Below, piece by piece: positions 1 to 9,267 of a stretch of DNA of 64,000 bases. Made by a program: the position numbers and the translations under genes. Each line of letters begins with the position of its first letter. Within the stretch, counting starts at the first letter, position 1. The notes under the pieces were generated by a model. It saw nothing but the letters and a program-made list of their open reading frames with translations. It ran no database searches and had not been told where the DNA came from. The DNA comes from Mesomycoplasma ovipneumoniae (GTDB lineage Bacteria; Bacillota_I; Bacilli_A; Mycoplasmatales; Metamycoplasmataceae), in the NCBI GenBank assembly GCA_009756935.1, contig VZDP01000002.1, positions 124,001 to 188,000 of the forward strand, in the 5' to 3' direction.

Positions 1-2103
1 GACGAAAAAGTGATTGATGCTTTGATTAGTCTTAGTTTTGAAGTTGATAAAATTTCAAAACTAAACGAAATTTCCGGCGTAAAATTTGGAAATATTCTAG
101 AAGTTAAAAAAAATGAAAATGCTGACAATTTACTGATTTGTCAAGTTCAATTTGACGACAAAATAAGACAAATTCAAACTGCAGCAAAAAATGTCCAAAA
201 AGACAAGCAAGTTTTAGCTTTTGTTCCTGGTTCAACAAATGGAAAAATAACTTTTGAAGCTAAAAAATTACGCGGTCACATTTCTGAAGGAATGCTAGTT
301 TCAGCTAGTGAATTAGGTTTTAGCACTAAACTTTTAAGTCCAGAACTAGACCAAGGAGTGCTTGTTTTTGATCCAATTTTTGATCTAAAACAAAATCCGC
401 TTGAAATTTTAGAATTATCTGACCTAATTTTAGATATCAAACTTTTATGAAACAGGCCTGATGCAAATTCTTATTTAGTAATAGCAATTGAACTTGCTGC
501 TTTTTTTGGCACAAAATTGGATTTGGAGTTTGACAAACTAAATTTTGACAGCAAAAGTAAATCAAATTTAGAAATTATTACTAAAAAAAATGAGTCAAAA
601 GTTGCTGCTATTGAGATTGAAAAAGTTCCTAATCTTGGCTTAGTAGATATTTTTTTACTTTTAAAATCAGGTGTTAAAATTGCTGATTTAAACCAAAATT
701 TTGCTAATTTTGTCTTAATTTACACAGGTCAGCCATCTTATTTTTTACAAACAAATAAAGATCAAAACCAAATTAAATTAACTTATCAAGAAACAAAATT
801 ACCTGAAATTCAAGACTCATTTGCTACTTTTCAATTTTGAAACAATGATGAATTAATACTAATTCCGGAAATATTCCAAAAACCAATAGAAAAAGATCAA
901 AATTTATACTTAATAATGCCTAAATTTGACTCAGCAAAAATTAGGCAAATTAATCATAATTTTAATTTAAGCAGTCCCTCAGCAAGACAATTGGCAAAAA
1001 ATTACAGTCAAGGAACAACACTTTTAAGCTTTATTTTTCTAGAATTTTTCCTTGAAAAACACGGAATTAATTTTTCTGCACCAATTAATTTTGACAAAAA
1101 TCAATTTGACCAAAGACCTAGCATTAATTTTGGACTTGAAGAAGTCCAAAATATTTTAGGAATTGAACTTGAGCAAAAAGATTTTGAAAAAATTAACTCA
1201 ATTCTTCAGAAAATCTATTATAATTTTAATTCTGACAGTTTTTTAGCACCGTTTTATCGTGTTGACATTGAATTTTTTGCCGATTATTCCGCTGATTTTC
1301 TTAGATTTTACGGACTTGAAAAATTAGGAAACAAAAAATTAGCTAAAGTAGAGCGATCAATTTCTGTTGTTGATCCAAAACCAATTCAACTAAAAACTTT
1401 AGGTTATTTTGAAGCTAATTCGTTCCTTTTAATTTCTCAGTCAGAAAATTTTAATCCATTAAATTTAAAAACTCAAACCTTAACAACTTATACATCCCAA
1501 GAACACACAACAATTAGATATTCACTCGCCTGACAGTTAGCAAAAATTGTAAAATATAATGTTAAGCGAAAAATGATTGATATTAGTCTTTATGAAACAG
1601 GTAGTGTCTCCGAGAAACATCAAGTTTTTGCCATGGCTTCGACAGTTTATAATCTTGAAACTCTAAAAGATCATTTAAAAATTTTATACAGTGATAACTT
1701 TAGTTTTAAGCCGGCCAAATCTGAATTTCTAAATCCTTCAGTGTCCCAATTTATTTATTGAAATAATACTTTAGTTGGCTGAGTTGGACAAATAAGTGAA
1801 AAATATGACTACCAAAACATCAATTTTCTTGAAATAATCGTTTCAAAAATTGATCTTGAACATAAAAATAAACTTGTTAAGTTCGAGCCATATGATAATT
1901 CGCAACTTAAATATCGAGATATTACGCTATCTTTAGATAAAAATGATATTCCTGACACTTATTTAGACGTTATTAAAAAAATTCCAGAAATTTTTTCAAT
2001 AAAATTAAAAGATTATGTTATAATTAATAATCGCCAGAAAATTACTTACAGAGTAACTGGAACTGACAAGGTTTGTCAGGAAATAGATAAATTTTATAAA
2101 TAA
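1..2103 (+). CDS. pheT: Phenylalanine--tRNA ligase beta subunit (5' end cut by window)
   Basis: Beta chain of the alpha2-beta2 enzyme that charges tRNA-Phe in the cytoplasm. The frame is open from base 1 to a TAA at 2101-2103 (700 residues visible) once TGA is read as Trp, for example at 448-450. The N-terminal part is the tRNA-binding OB fold (FGNILEVKKNENADNL), followed by the family signature WNRPDANSYL just after 448 and, at the C terminus, the region of the FDX anticodon-binding domain. Only a short N-terminal piece is missing compared with the usual 720-800 residues. pheS should lie upstream, outside the window. rpmF follows 25 bp downstream. Confidence 0.95.
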
Positions 2104-2128
2104 TTTCTTCTATTTTTAAAGGAAAAAA

Positions 2129-2326
2129 ATGGCTATAGTTCCGAAACGAAAAACCTCCAAACAAAGAAAACATAAGCGAAATTCTCATTCAGCATTAAAA
2201 TTGCCAAACCTTGTGAATTGCAGCAATTGTTCTAATAAACAATTACAACATCATGTTTGTCAATTTTGTGGATTTTATAAGAATCGTAAAGTTATAAATT
2301 TCCAAGCAATCAATGATAAACATTAA
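2129..2326 (+). CDS. rpmF: 50S ribosomal protein L32
   Basis: Small zinc-binding protein of the large ribosomal subunit, 65 residues. It starts MAIVPKRKTSKQRKHKRNSH, the typical basic L32 N terminus, and has the CxxC...CxxC zinc knuckle (CSNCSN, then CQFCGFY). The ATG at 2129 is preceded by AAAGGAAAA at 2118-2126. It lies between pheT and the tRNA cluster, and its stop codon falls inside a 12-bp inverted repeat. Confidence 0.96.
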   Translation: MAIVPKRKTSKQRKHKRNSHSALKLPNLVNCSNCSNKQLQHHVCQFCGFYKNRKVINFQAINDKH

Positions 2327-2359
2327 CAAGAAAAAAAATTTTAAAAATTTTCTTGTTAA
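2323..2359 (+). terminator. Hairpin at the rpmF stop codon, possible weak terminator
   Basis: A perfect 12-bp inverted repeat (TTAACAAGAAAA 2323-2334 and its complement 2348-2359) spans the rpmF stop codon. The downstream sequence is AT-rich but has no clean T-run, and the 3' arm overlaps the putative -35 of the tRNA promoter, so it could act as a weak terminator or as RNA 3'-end protection. Confidence 0.35.
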
Positions 2360-2380
2360 AATAAAATTTTATAGTATAAT
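2353..2380 (+). promoter_or_regulatory. Promoter of the tRNA cluster
   Basis: TATAAT at 2375-2380 with TTGTTA at 2353-2358 (16-bp spacer), about 19 bp before the first tRNA. Called by match to sigma-A consensus only. Confidence 0.55.
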
Positions 2381-2398
2381 TACTTTTGGTTTTATTTT

Positions 2399-2473
2399 GC
2401 CGATTTAGCTCAGCGGTAGAGCAGCTGGCTGTTAACCAGTTGGTCGCAGGTTCGATCCCCGCAATCGGCGCCA
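2399..2473 (+). tRNA. tRNA-Asn (anticodon GUU)
   Basis: Complete cloverleaf with a 7-bp acceptor stem (GCCGATT with AATCGGC), anticodon loop CTGTTAA giving GUU, T-arm GGTTCGATCC, discriminator G and encoded CCA. First of five tRNAs in one transcription unit. Confidence 0.96.
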
Positions 2474-2475
2474 TT

Positions 2476-2551
2476 GGCCCGTTGGTGAAGCGGTTAACAC
2501 ACATGGTTTTCATCCATGGATTCACGGGTTCGAGTCCCGTACGGGTCACCA
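2476..2551 (+). tRNA. tRNA-Glu (anticodon UUC)
   Basis: Acceptor GGCCCGT pairs with ACGGGTC (one G-U), the anticodon loop contains TTC, T-loop TTCGAGT, CCA encoded. Two bases separate it from tRNA-Asn. Confidence 0.96.
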
Positions 2552-2557
2552 AAGATT

Positions 2558-2633
2558 GGAAGATTAGCTCAGCTGGGAGAGCAACGCCCTTACAAGGCGA
2601 AGGTCAGGGGTTCAAGTCCCTTATCTTCCACCA
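2558..2633 (+). tRNA. tRNA-Val (anticodon UAC)
   Basis: Acceptor GGAAGAT pairs with ATCTTCC, anticodon loop CTTACAA gives UAC, T-loop TTCAAGT, CCA encoded. A mismatch at the top of the anticodon stem (A-A) is tolerated. Confidence 0.94.
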
Positions 2634-2636
2634 TTA

Positions 2637-2712
2637 GCCACTTTAGCTCAGCAGGCAGAGCAGTCGCCTTGTAAGCGAAAGGTCGTAGGTTCGATTCCTA
2701 TAAGTGGCACCA
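2637..2712 (+). tRNA. tRNA-Thr (anticodon UGU)
   Basis: Acceptor GCCACTT pairs with AAGTGGC, anticodon loop CTTGTAA gives UGU, T-loop TTCGATT, CCA encoded. Confidence 0.95.
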
Positions 2713-2741
2713 TCTTTTTAGATAGAGTTTCTAAGTTATGC

Positions 2742-2825
2742 GCGCAAGTGGTGAAATGGCAGACACGCTAGATTTAGGCTCTAGTGCCTTCGGGCGTAAG
2801 GGTTCAAGTCCCTTCTTGCGCACCA
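2742..2825 (+). tRNA. tRNA-Leu (anticodon UAG)
   Basis: Class II tRNA with a long variable arm (TGCCTTCGGGCG), acceptor GCGCAAG paired with CTTGCGC, anticodon TAG within ATTTAGG, CCA encoded. Last of the cluster and followed at once by a terminator. Confidence 0.95.
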
Positions 2826-2832
2826 GCTTAAG

Positions 2833-2855
2833 ATCAACTTTTAGTTGATTTTTTT
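2833..2855 (+). terminator. Rho-independent terminator of the tRNA cluster
   Basis: Stem ATCAACT (2833-2839) and AGTTGAT (2843-2849) with a 3-nt loop, extendable by two pairs, followed by a T-run. It ends 8 bases after the tRNA-Leu CCA and just before truB. Confidence 0.85.
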
Positions 2856-2867
2856 ATTTTTATAATA

Positions 2868-3710
2868 ATGGTTACATTCCTTTATAAGCCAAAAAATATT
2901 AGTTCTGCGACTTTTTTAAGAAAATGAGCAAAAATAAACTCAATCAAAAAAGCAGGTCACTCAGGAACTCTTGATCCTTTTGCATCTGGTTTGTTATTAG
3001 TCGCTACTGATGATGATACAAAATTATTGCCTTATTTAGATCAAGAAAACAAAACTTACATTGCCCAAGTCAATTTTGGTTTTTATTCAACAACTTTTGA
3101 TATAGATGGGGAAATTTTTGCCTGTAAATCCGCAACTTGAGTCACAAAAACAGCGCTCGAGTCCAAATTGCTAGAATTAGAGCAGCTAGAATTACAGGTT
3201 CCGCCAATTTTTTCAAGTAAAAAAATTAGTGGGAAACGTGCTTATGAATATGCGCGAAATGGTAAAGATATAGAATTAGCGCCTATTAAAATAAAAATAT
3301 CTAAAACCATTTTATTAGAATTTAATGAAGAAAAACAAATCGCAACAATACTCTGAGAAGTTTCAAAAGGTTGTTATATCCGTTCATTGGCTAATGATTT
3401 AGGTAAAATGCTAAAAACGGGTGGATATTTGTCCGAATTAGAGCGTGTTAAAATCGGTAATTTTGATTTTTCATTTGTTAATTTGCCTTTAAAAATACAG
3501 AATTTCCTTGATTTTCCACAAATTTTAGTCAATTCGGGTCAACTTATTGAACTTTTAAATGGTAAGAAAATTAATTATTTTACCAAAGACAACGAATTTA
3601 TTCAACTTGTTTTTGATGAACATTTAGTTGGTTTTGGCAAAATAATTAACAATGAACTAGTACCAAAAAAAATTTTTGGTAACAAAGTTAAAAACTTAAT
3701 AAAAATTTAG
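2868..3710 (+). CDS. truB: tRNA pseudouridine(55) synthase
   Basis: Makes pseudouridine 55 in the T-loop of tRNAs. 280 residues, MVTFLYKPKNISS to TAG. The catalytic block KAGHSGTLDPFASG holds the active-site Asp, followed by KTYIAQVNFG and the late motif GCYIRSLANDLG, all diagnostic for TruB. It is open only with TGA as Trp. It lies directly behind the tRNA terminator and 7 bp before the HAD phosphatase gene, so truB, the HAD gene and ribF probably form one operon; truB-ribF linkage is common in Firmicutes and Mollicutes. Confidence 0.94.
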
Positions 3711-3717
3711 GCTTATA

Positions 3718-4530
3718 ATGAATAAATTTAAAATTTTTGCAACAGATATTGATGATACAATTGTGCCTCATGGTGGTCAAGAAATTCCCGAAAAAATAGA
3801 CTTGCTTTTTGCAAAATTAAAAGAGAAAAATATTATCACAACTTTTGTAACTGGGCGTGATTTTGTGACAATAGGGCAATTAATTAATGCAAAAAATGTT
3901 GATTACTTCATTGGCGCCAATGGTGCTTTCATTTTTGATTTCAAAAAAAAGCGAATGATTTACGAAAATCCTATTAGAATCAGTGATTTTTTAAAAATTG
4001 TTGAGTTTTTCGATCAGCACAAAATTCGTTACATAATTATGGACTCTGAGTGAATTTATACCTCAAATTACTTTCCACAACATTCTTCAAAGTTTTTAAG
4101 TCCGTATCATGATAGAATGAAGCCATTAAAAATGTGTAATTTTAAGAATAATTTCCACATTTTTACAGTTGTTGATGATCAAGATACAACTTCTGAAATA
4201 CAGTTAAAATTTGAAGAATTTGCCCAAAAAAATAATCTAAATGTTAGTGTTAGCTCAAGGTGGTCATGAGGATTTTTCATTGGTGCAAAAAACGTTGACA
4301 AAATGCAAACTTTGGAAATTCTTGCAAAAATGCATAATGTTGAAATTCACGAAATTATTGCCTTTGGTGATTCGCGAAATGACACTAAAATGTTAAAAAA
4401 TGTTGGCTTTGGTGTTGCAATGGAAAACTCAACAGTTCCAGAGGTAAAAGAAGCTGCAAAAGATATTGCCCCACCTGTAGATTCTTTTGGCGTTTATCTT
4501 AAGGCAATAGAATTAAACATAATTGATTAA
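3718..4530 (+). CDS. Cof-type HAD-superfamily phosphatase
   Basis: Predicted Mg-dependent sugar-phosphate or nucleotide phosphatase of the Cof/YidA type, 270 residues. Motif I is IFATDIDDTIVP (nucleophile D and acid/base D, residues ~9-11), motif II TFVTGRD, and motif IV AFGDSRNDTKML near residue 220, with a C2-type cap between. The substrate cannot be inferred from sequence. It starts with ATG 7 bp after truB and ends 1 bp before the ribF ATG. One or more in-frame TGA codons are read as Trp. Confidence 0.88.
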
Positions 4531-4531
4531 A

Positions 4532-5377
4532 ATGACAAAAGTCTTTTATTATCCAAGCTCAAAATTTGATTTTGCTGACCCTGTTTTTGTTCTAGGCGGA
4601 TTTGAATCTTTTCATTTAGGTCATCTTGAACTTCTTAAAAATGCAAAAATTTTAGGGCAAAACGTTATCTTAATGCTGATTAGAGACCCATCAAAACTGC
4701 CAAAAAATACAGGAAAAAATTTCACTGATCTTGATGCTCGTATTCAAATGATGGCTAATTCTGGCGTTAAAAATATTTTGATTTTTGACTTTGACTCCAA
4801 AATGCAAGAACTTGATGGCCAAGAATTTATTGAAATTTTTTTAAATTATGGTGCTAAATTTTTTGTTGTTGGCAAAAATTTTAGTTTTGGCAAAAACGCT
4901 AGTTGAAATTCGAAGAAATTGCAAAATTTCTTCCCCAAAACTAAAATTATTGATCATTTAGCCGAAAACAATAAAAAAATTTCAACAAAAAATTTAAAAC
5001 TTTTCCTTGAATTTGGTGACTTTGAAAATTTAAATAAGTTTTTAGCTTCTAATTTTTTAGTTAGCACAACCATTAGTCCAGAAGGAAATTTTACTTGAGA
5101 TCCAGCATTAATTTGTCCTGCTCCTGGTATTTATCTTGGCTATTTTGTTAATATAAAAGAAAATATAAAATTTCCGGTCATTATTCATATAGAATTTGAT
5201 AGCACAACCGGAAAAGTTCATTTTTTTGAACAGCCAAATACACATTCAGGTTTCCTTGAAATTATCAAACAGATTCGCCTTATTTATTCACAAAAAAACA
5301 ATGTCTTGAAAAATCAAGACATTGAAAATGCAAAACAATTATTTAAAGAACAGCATAGAAAAACTAGTCAAATTTAG
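4532..5377 (+). CDS. ribF: Riboflavin kinase / FAD synthetase
   Basis: Bifunctional enzyme turning riboflavin into FMN and FAD, 281 residues. The adenylyltransferase domain has GGFESFHLGHLELL (the HxGH nucleotide-binding motif), and the C-terminal half resembles the riboflavin kinase barrel (CPAPGIYLGYFVN). The ATG at 4532 was preferred over an in-frame TTG at 4523 because it is canonical and avoids overlap with the HAD stop. A perfect 11-bp inverted repeat (5299-5309 / 5314-5324, loop AAAA) lies in the coding region near the 3' end, and the stop codon is part of the shared bidirectional terminator with the convergent regulator gene. Confidence 0.88.
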
Positions 5378-5387
5378 TTTTTCTATG
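5354..5387. terminator. Bidirectional terminator containing both convergent stop codons
   Basis: Perfect 13-bp inverted repeat CATAGAAAAACTA (5354-5366) and TAGTTTTTCTATG (5375-5387) with an 8-nt loop. The ribF TAG (5375-5377) and the RpiR-type TAG (5364-5366, minus strand) are both within it, so the two genes overlap tail to tail by 14 bp. Each arm gives a short U-run in the outgoing transcript. Confidence 0.7.
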
Positions 5388-6179
5388 TCAAACACGCATA
5401 AATTCGGTATATAAATCTGAGCGGTTAACGTTGAGTTCTCTTTGAAGTTTTGTAGTTAATAAGTCTGCCACAAAAAGTTGGGATATTTTTGCACCTATTG
5501 AAAAAAGACTATTATTTTGCTCTAAATTATCAACATAAACAACTTCTGAATATTGAGTCGGCTCGAGTGAAATATTAGAAGTAATAAAAATAGTATAAAT
5601 TTGTTGTTGCTTTAATAGTTTAGCAATCGCAAGTGCACTTTTTGAAGTCATAGAAGTTGAAAAAATAAATAAACAAGTATTCATAGGTGAATCAACTCAG
5701 GCAGCAATATCAGTGATTGAATTAGCCCTAAAAGCATTTAAGTGTAAATTTCTTAAATTATGTGTAAATTCAGTTGCGGCAATTAAGGATGCACCAGCAC
5801 CAAAAACAATAATTTTATCCATTTTTAACATCAAATTAGCAATTCGATTGATTTGATTAACATCTAAAATTGCCAAAGTTTTTTCAATACTGTGAGCATA
5901 AAGAAGATTTATGTTCTCAATTTCATCATTTTCATTATATAAATTGTTATCTTTATCGATTTTTAGTCATTCAATTACGAATTTTTTTAGTTCTTTAAAG
6001 TTATTAAAGCCAAGTTTTTTAGTTAATTGAGTAATTGTTCCGACGCTAATAAATAAAATTGCAGCAAGTTCGTTAATTGTCAGTTCCACAAACTTTTGTG
6101 GTTTTGTTTCTATGAAACGAATTATTAGTTTTTCAATATGTGTTAATTTAAAATTTTTCGAAATAGTAAGTACACTCAT
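5364..6179 (-). CDS. RpiR/MurR-family transcriptional regulator (HTH plus SIS)
   Basis: 271 residues. The N-terminal ~75 residues form the RpiR-type helix-turn-helix (ELAAILFISVGTITQLTKKLGF), and the C-terminal part is a SIS sugar-phosphate-binding domain with IIVFGAGASLIAATEF. Members sense phosphorylated sugars and control catabolic or uptake genes; the ligand here is unknown. It needs TGA-Trp codons, including one three codons after the conserved fold; the real stop is TAG at 5364. It sits at the edge of an IS-rich patch, so its targets may lie elsewhere. Confidence 0.82.
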
Positions 6180-6188
6180 AATAATTTA

Positions 6189-6194
6189 ATTATA
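6189..6194 (-). promoter_or_regulatory. -10 box of the RpiR-type gene
   Basis: TATAAT on the minus strand only ~10 bp before the ATG at 6179, which would give an almost leaderless transcript. Consensus match only. Confidence 0.4.
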
Positions 6195-6356
6195 CTAAAA
6201 AAATAAAAAAAAATATATAAATTTTATAAATTTTTATACTATTAAAAAAATTTATAAAATCAAGGGCTAAAACTCCGAAAAAATTATTTTCAAACATAAT
6301 TATAAAGTAAATTTAGGACATATTTTTTTATATTTCATTAAAGTTTGCCTCACATT

Positions 6357-7186
6357 TTATGATTCAACCTTAATTTTTATAAATTTAATATTAGCAGGGC
6401 ATTTTTCACCGAAATTTTCTGAGCTAAATTCACCTTTGATATGATCTTCAGCCCAAATTCGCGTAAACTTTTTCTCTTTTGGTGCTGGTTTTCCTTGCTT
6501 TTTATAAGCAATTGATTTTAATCCTAAAAATTCGTAGTGTTTTTGAAACACGTACGTGGATACATAATTTCCCTGATTTATGTAAATATTATATAGGATG
6601 TCGCGGCCTTTTACCTTTCGATTTAAAATGAAATTTTCACGAATTCACTCAAGTAATTTTTCATCATAAATCATTTTCTTTGGTGGTTTTTTCACCCTTA
6701 TTTTCTCATAAATAGAAGTGCGATTAACGTTAAAAACGCTACAAATTCTAGTGCAATTTTCGATTTTATCTTTATCTTTCTCTTGTTCTTGTTTTCGTTT
6801 TTTGAGCTCCTCAAGAATAATTGCGGGGTCAATTCCGGATCTTCTAAGAACACTCTCCACTATTTCTTGATAAATTCCACGATCATTTTCAGAAAGATCG
6901 TTAATTGTATATTTCTTTTTTGGTTTGCGTGGAGATTTGATTTTCCCACGAGTACTTATTAAACTTTTCATATCATTATTATAAAACTTTTTTTGCCAAT
7001 TTCTTATCAAATTATTAGCATATATATGCAACATTCATTCTTTATCCGCTTTTTTACTTTTAGATTTGTTTTTTAAATTTCTCTAAATTCTTCTGCAAAA
7101 TGCAAAATTGCGTTTTTTAGCCCTTTAGATTCGGCAATTTTGATGTATTTAAATTTGTCTTCAATTGTAAATTTGTATTGTTTCAT
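6357..7186 (-). pseudogene. Broken IS3-family transposase
   Basis: Reading down from an ATG at 7186, a helix-turn-helix-like start (MKQYKFTIEDKFKYIKIAES) runs 37 codons into a TAA at ~7073. The rest continues in another frame, ~7070-6357, with OrfA-like features (HTH, lysine-rich coiled-coil with EELKKRKQEQEKDK) and the OrfB pre-core (DILYNIYINQGNYVS, then FQKHYEFLGLKSIAYKK). It ends at a TAA exactly where the DDE core should begin: the position of the WxTDIT motif reads KCPANIKFI, so the first catalytic Asp is lost and the integrase core is missing. Decayed fragment, surely inactive. Confidence 0.75.
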
Positions 7187-7388
7187 TTTTACACACCTTT
7201 TTTGAATGTGTCTGAAATTAATATACTAACTTAAACTTACAAACTTACTTTTTTTTTTTTTTATTGTACAATTTATTATTAGAATAAAACAAAATAATAC
7301 TGACGTTGCATTTTTACACTTATAGATTTAAGCTATAAATTAGTAAAAAAAATGAACAATTTCATAATTTGGAGGACTTAACTAAATA
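7187..7388. other. Intergenic stretch with T14 tract and an IS30-like end
   Basis: Holds a 14-T homopolymer at 7249-7262 and the segment ACGTTGCATTTTTA around 7303-7316, which matches the right end of the IS30 element at 49643-49656. It also contains the upstream region of the 142-aa gene, with GGAGGA at 7372-7377. Confidence 0.4.
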
Positions 7389-7817
7389 ATGAAAACATTT
7401 AAAATAAACGAGCGATTATATCTTAAACCTACAGACTCATATAAAGTTGCTTATGAACAATGGTATGCATTCGAAAAAAAAGTTATCGTATTAAAACCTT
7501 ACAACCTTACTTATCAACAATTACAAAGTACACCTATTAGAATAGTATTTTGCAGCATTTATTTTAATGCACTTATTGCCGAAGTTAGAATTACCCGCCA
7601 AACCCAAATTATCGAACTTTTTAAAATACTTCAACGCTTAAATTTTTCTGGAAATTTAATTACTAATATTTTAAACGCAATACTAAAGAATTGAGAAGAT
7701 CAATTTAAAAATAAAGACCTAGAACTTGTAACTTTCGCAGATACACCAGGTGAATTTTACAAATCAGTATTTAATGACAAACACGAACCTTTTCCAAAAG
7801 GTCGTATTGTTTTCTAA
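7389..7817 (+). CDS. Hypothetical protein, 142 aa
   Basis: Not recognised. Open from ATG 7389 (GGAGGA 12 bp upstream) to TAA, with one TGA-Trp. No signal peptide or membrane segment is apparent. The sequence starts MKTFKINERLYLKPTDSYK, has a mixed alpha/beta look and a basic C-terminal half, and ends FADTPGEFYKSVF...KGRIVF. It is alone between a broken IS3 fragment and a broken IS256 copy, so it is probably cargo or a survivor of accessory DNA. Codon use is like its neighbours. Confidence 0.6.
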
Positions 7818-7833
7818 TTCTAACGAGTTGGGA

Positions 7834-9191
7834 GTGTTCATAATTTTGTGTTTTAAATTTTATGGATTTTTTCTGATAAAATCTAATTTAATTTTGCATT
7901 ATTTAATCGATTAGGGAAAATAATTCCTAACTGTTTTTTAATATCTGCCAATTTCTTAGCTGCATTTGTCATTTTTTAGATGCGTTTTGGAGTGTTAAAT
8001 AAGTTATTTTTGAAAGGTAATTCACACTTTGAATTCCGGATTTTATTTTTGTATTTTTGCTAATTAATTTATTCACTGATTTAATTGAATTTATCGTATA
8101 AATTGCTTGCCTTAATTCATATGGACATTTAAAAAATGTCGTTAATTCAATGAAATTTCCATACCAAGATTTGATAATTAAAGGATGTTTTTAGCCTCAT
8201 TTTTTCGCAAATTAATCAAGATTTTGCATTGCAGATTCTTGATAAATCTTTTTCATTTCATAGGCAAACTGTTTTTTGACCTTGTTAGAAATTTTTAAAA
8301 GCGAGTTTCTAATTTGGCGAACAACACATTTTTAAACATCTGTTTTCGGGAAAAGTGCTTCAATTGCTTGACTAATTCCGCTTAGATTATCACAAGAAAT
8401 TACTAGAACATCTTGTAGCCCGCGATTTTTTAGTTCACTAAAAACATCAACTCAATTAATTGCTGATTCGCTATTTTTAATCCAAAATCCCAGTACTTTT
8501 TTAATGTCCTGCCAATCAATTGCAAGAATAAGATAAAGTGATTTTTTGACAAAAACACCGTTTTCTTTAACATTAAAAAACATCCCATCAATGTACAAAA
8601 TTGGATAGGAATTCTCAATTTTTCGCGATTTTCACTTTTCAATTTCAGGCAATAATTTGTCAGTAACTGAAGAAATTCAGGCATTACTTATTTCTTTTTT
8701 ATAGATACTTTTTATTGTGTTAACAATATTTTCATATGACATTCCTGATGCAAAAAGTGAAAACACTTGCTCTTCGATATCGCCTAAATTTGTTTCGTAT
8801 TTACCGAGTAATTTGTTCTCAAAAGTGCCATTTCGATCTCTTGGTATTTTTAGATGAAAATTATTACTATTAAAATTCACAGTTTTACCCGAAAATCCGT
8901 TTCGCTTATTTGGCCTATGCACGCCTTTTTTGCTTCGGTTACTTTTTTCATAGCCTAAATGTTGGCTTAATTCCGCCCTTAAGAGCGCCTCAGTAAAAGT
9001 TTTAAACATATGCGAAATTTCGTTGTGAAAATCTTCTTTTTTTATTTTTTTATAATCAGCGTATTTGTCAACAAGTTTTTTAGCTTCTAACTCAAATGGG
9101 GATAATGTTTTTTGCTGTTTTTTCATATTTTGGTCCTTCATAATAAATTTTATCAAAATAAATTTACTTTAAAACACAAAATATTTAACAT
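7834..9191 (-). mobile_element. IS256-family element, copy 1 (decayed)
   Basis: Ends are inferred from comparison with the second copy at 21784-23019. The left end GTGTTCATAATTTTGTGTT and the right end, read on the minus strand, share a ~23-bp imperfect inverted repeat with TTTTGTGTTTTAA in common. The transposase is broken (next entry). Confidence 0.7.
7883..9156 (-). pseudogene. IS256-family transposase pseudogene
   Basis: Homologous to the intact copy at 21839-22954. The N-terminal DNA-binding part is complete here (KKGVHRPNKRNGFSG, FHLKIPRDRNGTFEN), followed by the DDE core with YIDGMFFNVKENG and ISCDNLSG. A CAA codon of the other copy is TAA here (near 8332-8334), a 12-bp segment between CTTGA repeats is missing at ~8240, and the reading frame differs between the two ends, so there is also net frameshifting. 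Inactive. The ~210 bp at 8470-8680 are nearly identical to the second copy. Confidence 0.85.
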
Positions 9192-9267
9192 TACCGAAAT
9201 TGATGGGCAAAAAGCTTGTTTTTTGCTGCTAAGGTAAAAATTTTTTTATTTTTGTACATTGTCATTT

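Noticed and set aside
2310..2637. Open frames on both strands of 80-83 codons
   Set aside because: They run across the tRNA-Asn, tRNA-Glu and tRNA-Val genes, whose cloverleafs explain the sequence.
8430..8684. 84-codon frame starting MPEFLQLLTNY, present again at 22396-22650
   Set aside because: It is in another frame of the IS256 transposase; the real frame in the same bases encodes the DDE motifs.
9192..9267. Terminator of the lanthipeptide operon
   Set aside because: A GCAAAAA/TTTTTGC hairpin exists around 9208-9227, but it is not followed by a T-run on the minus strand and lies ~40 bp after the stop; too weak to call.
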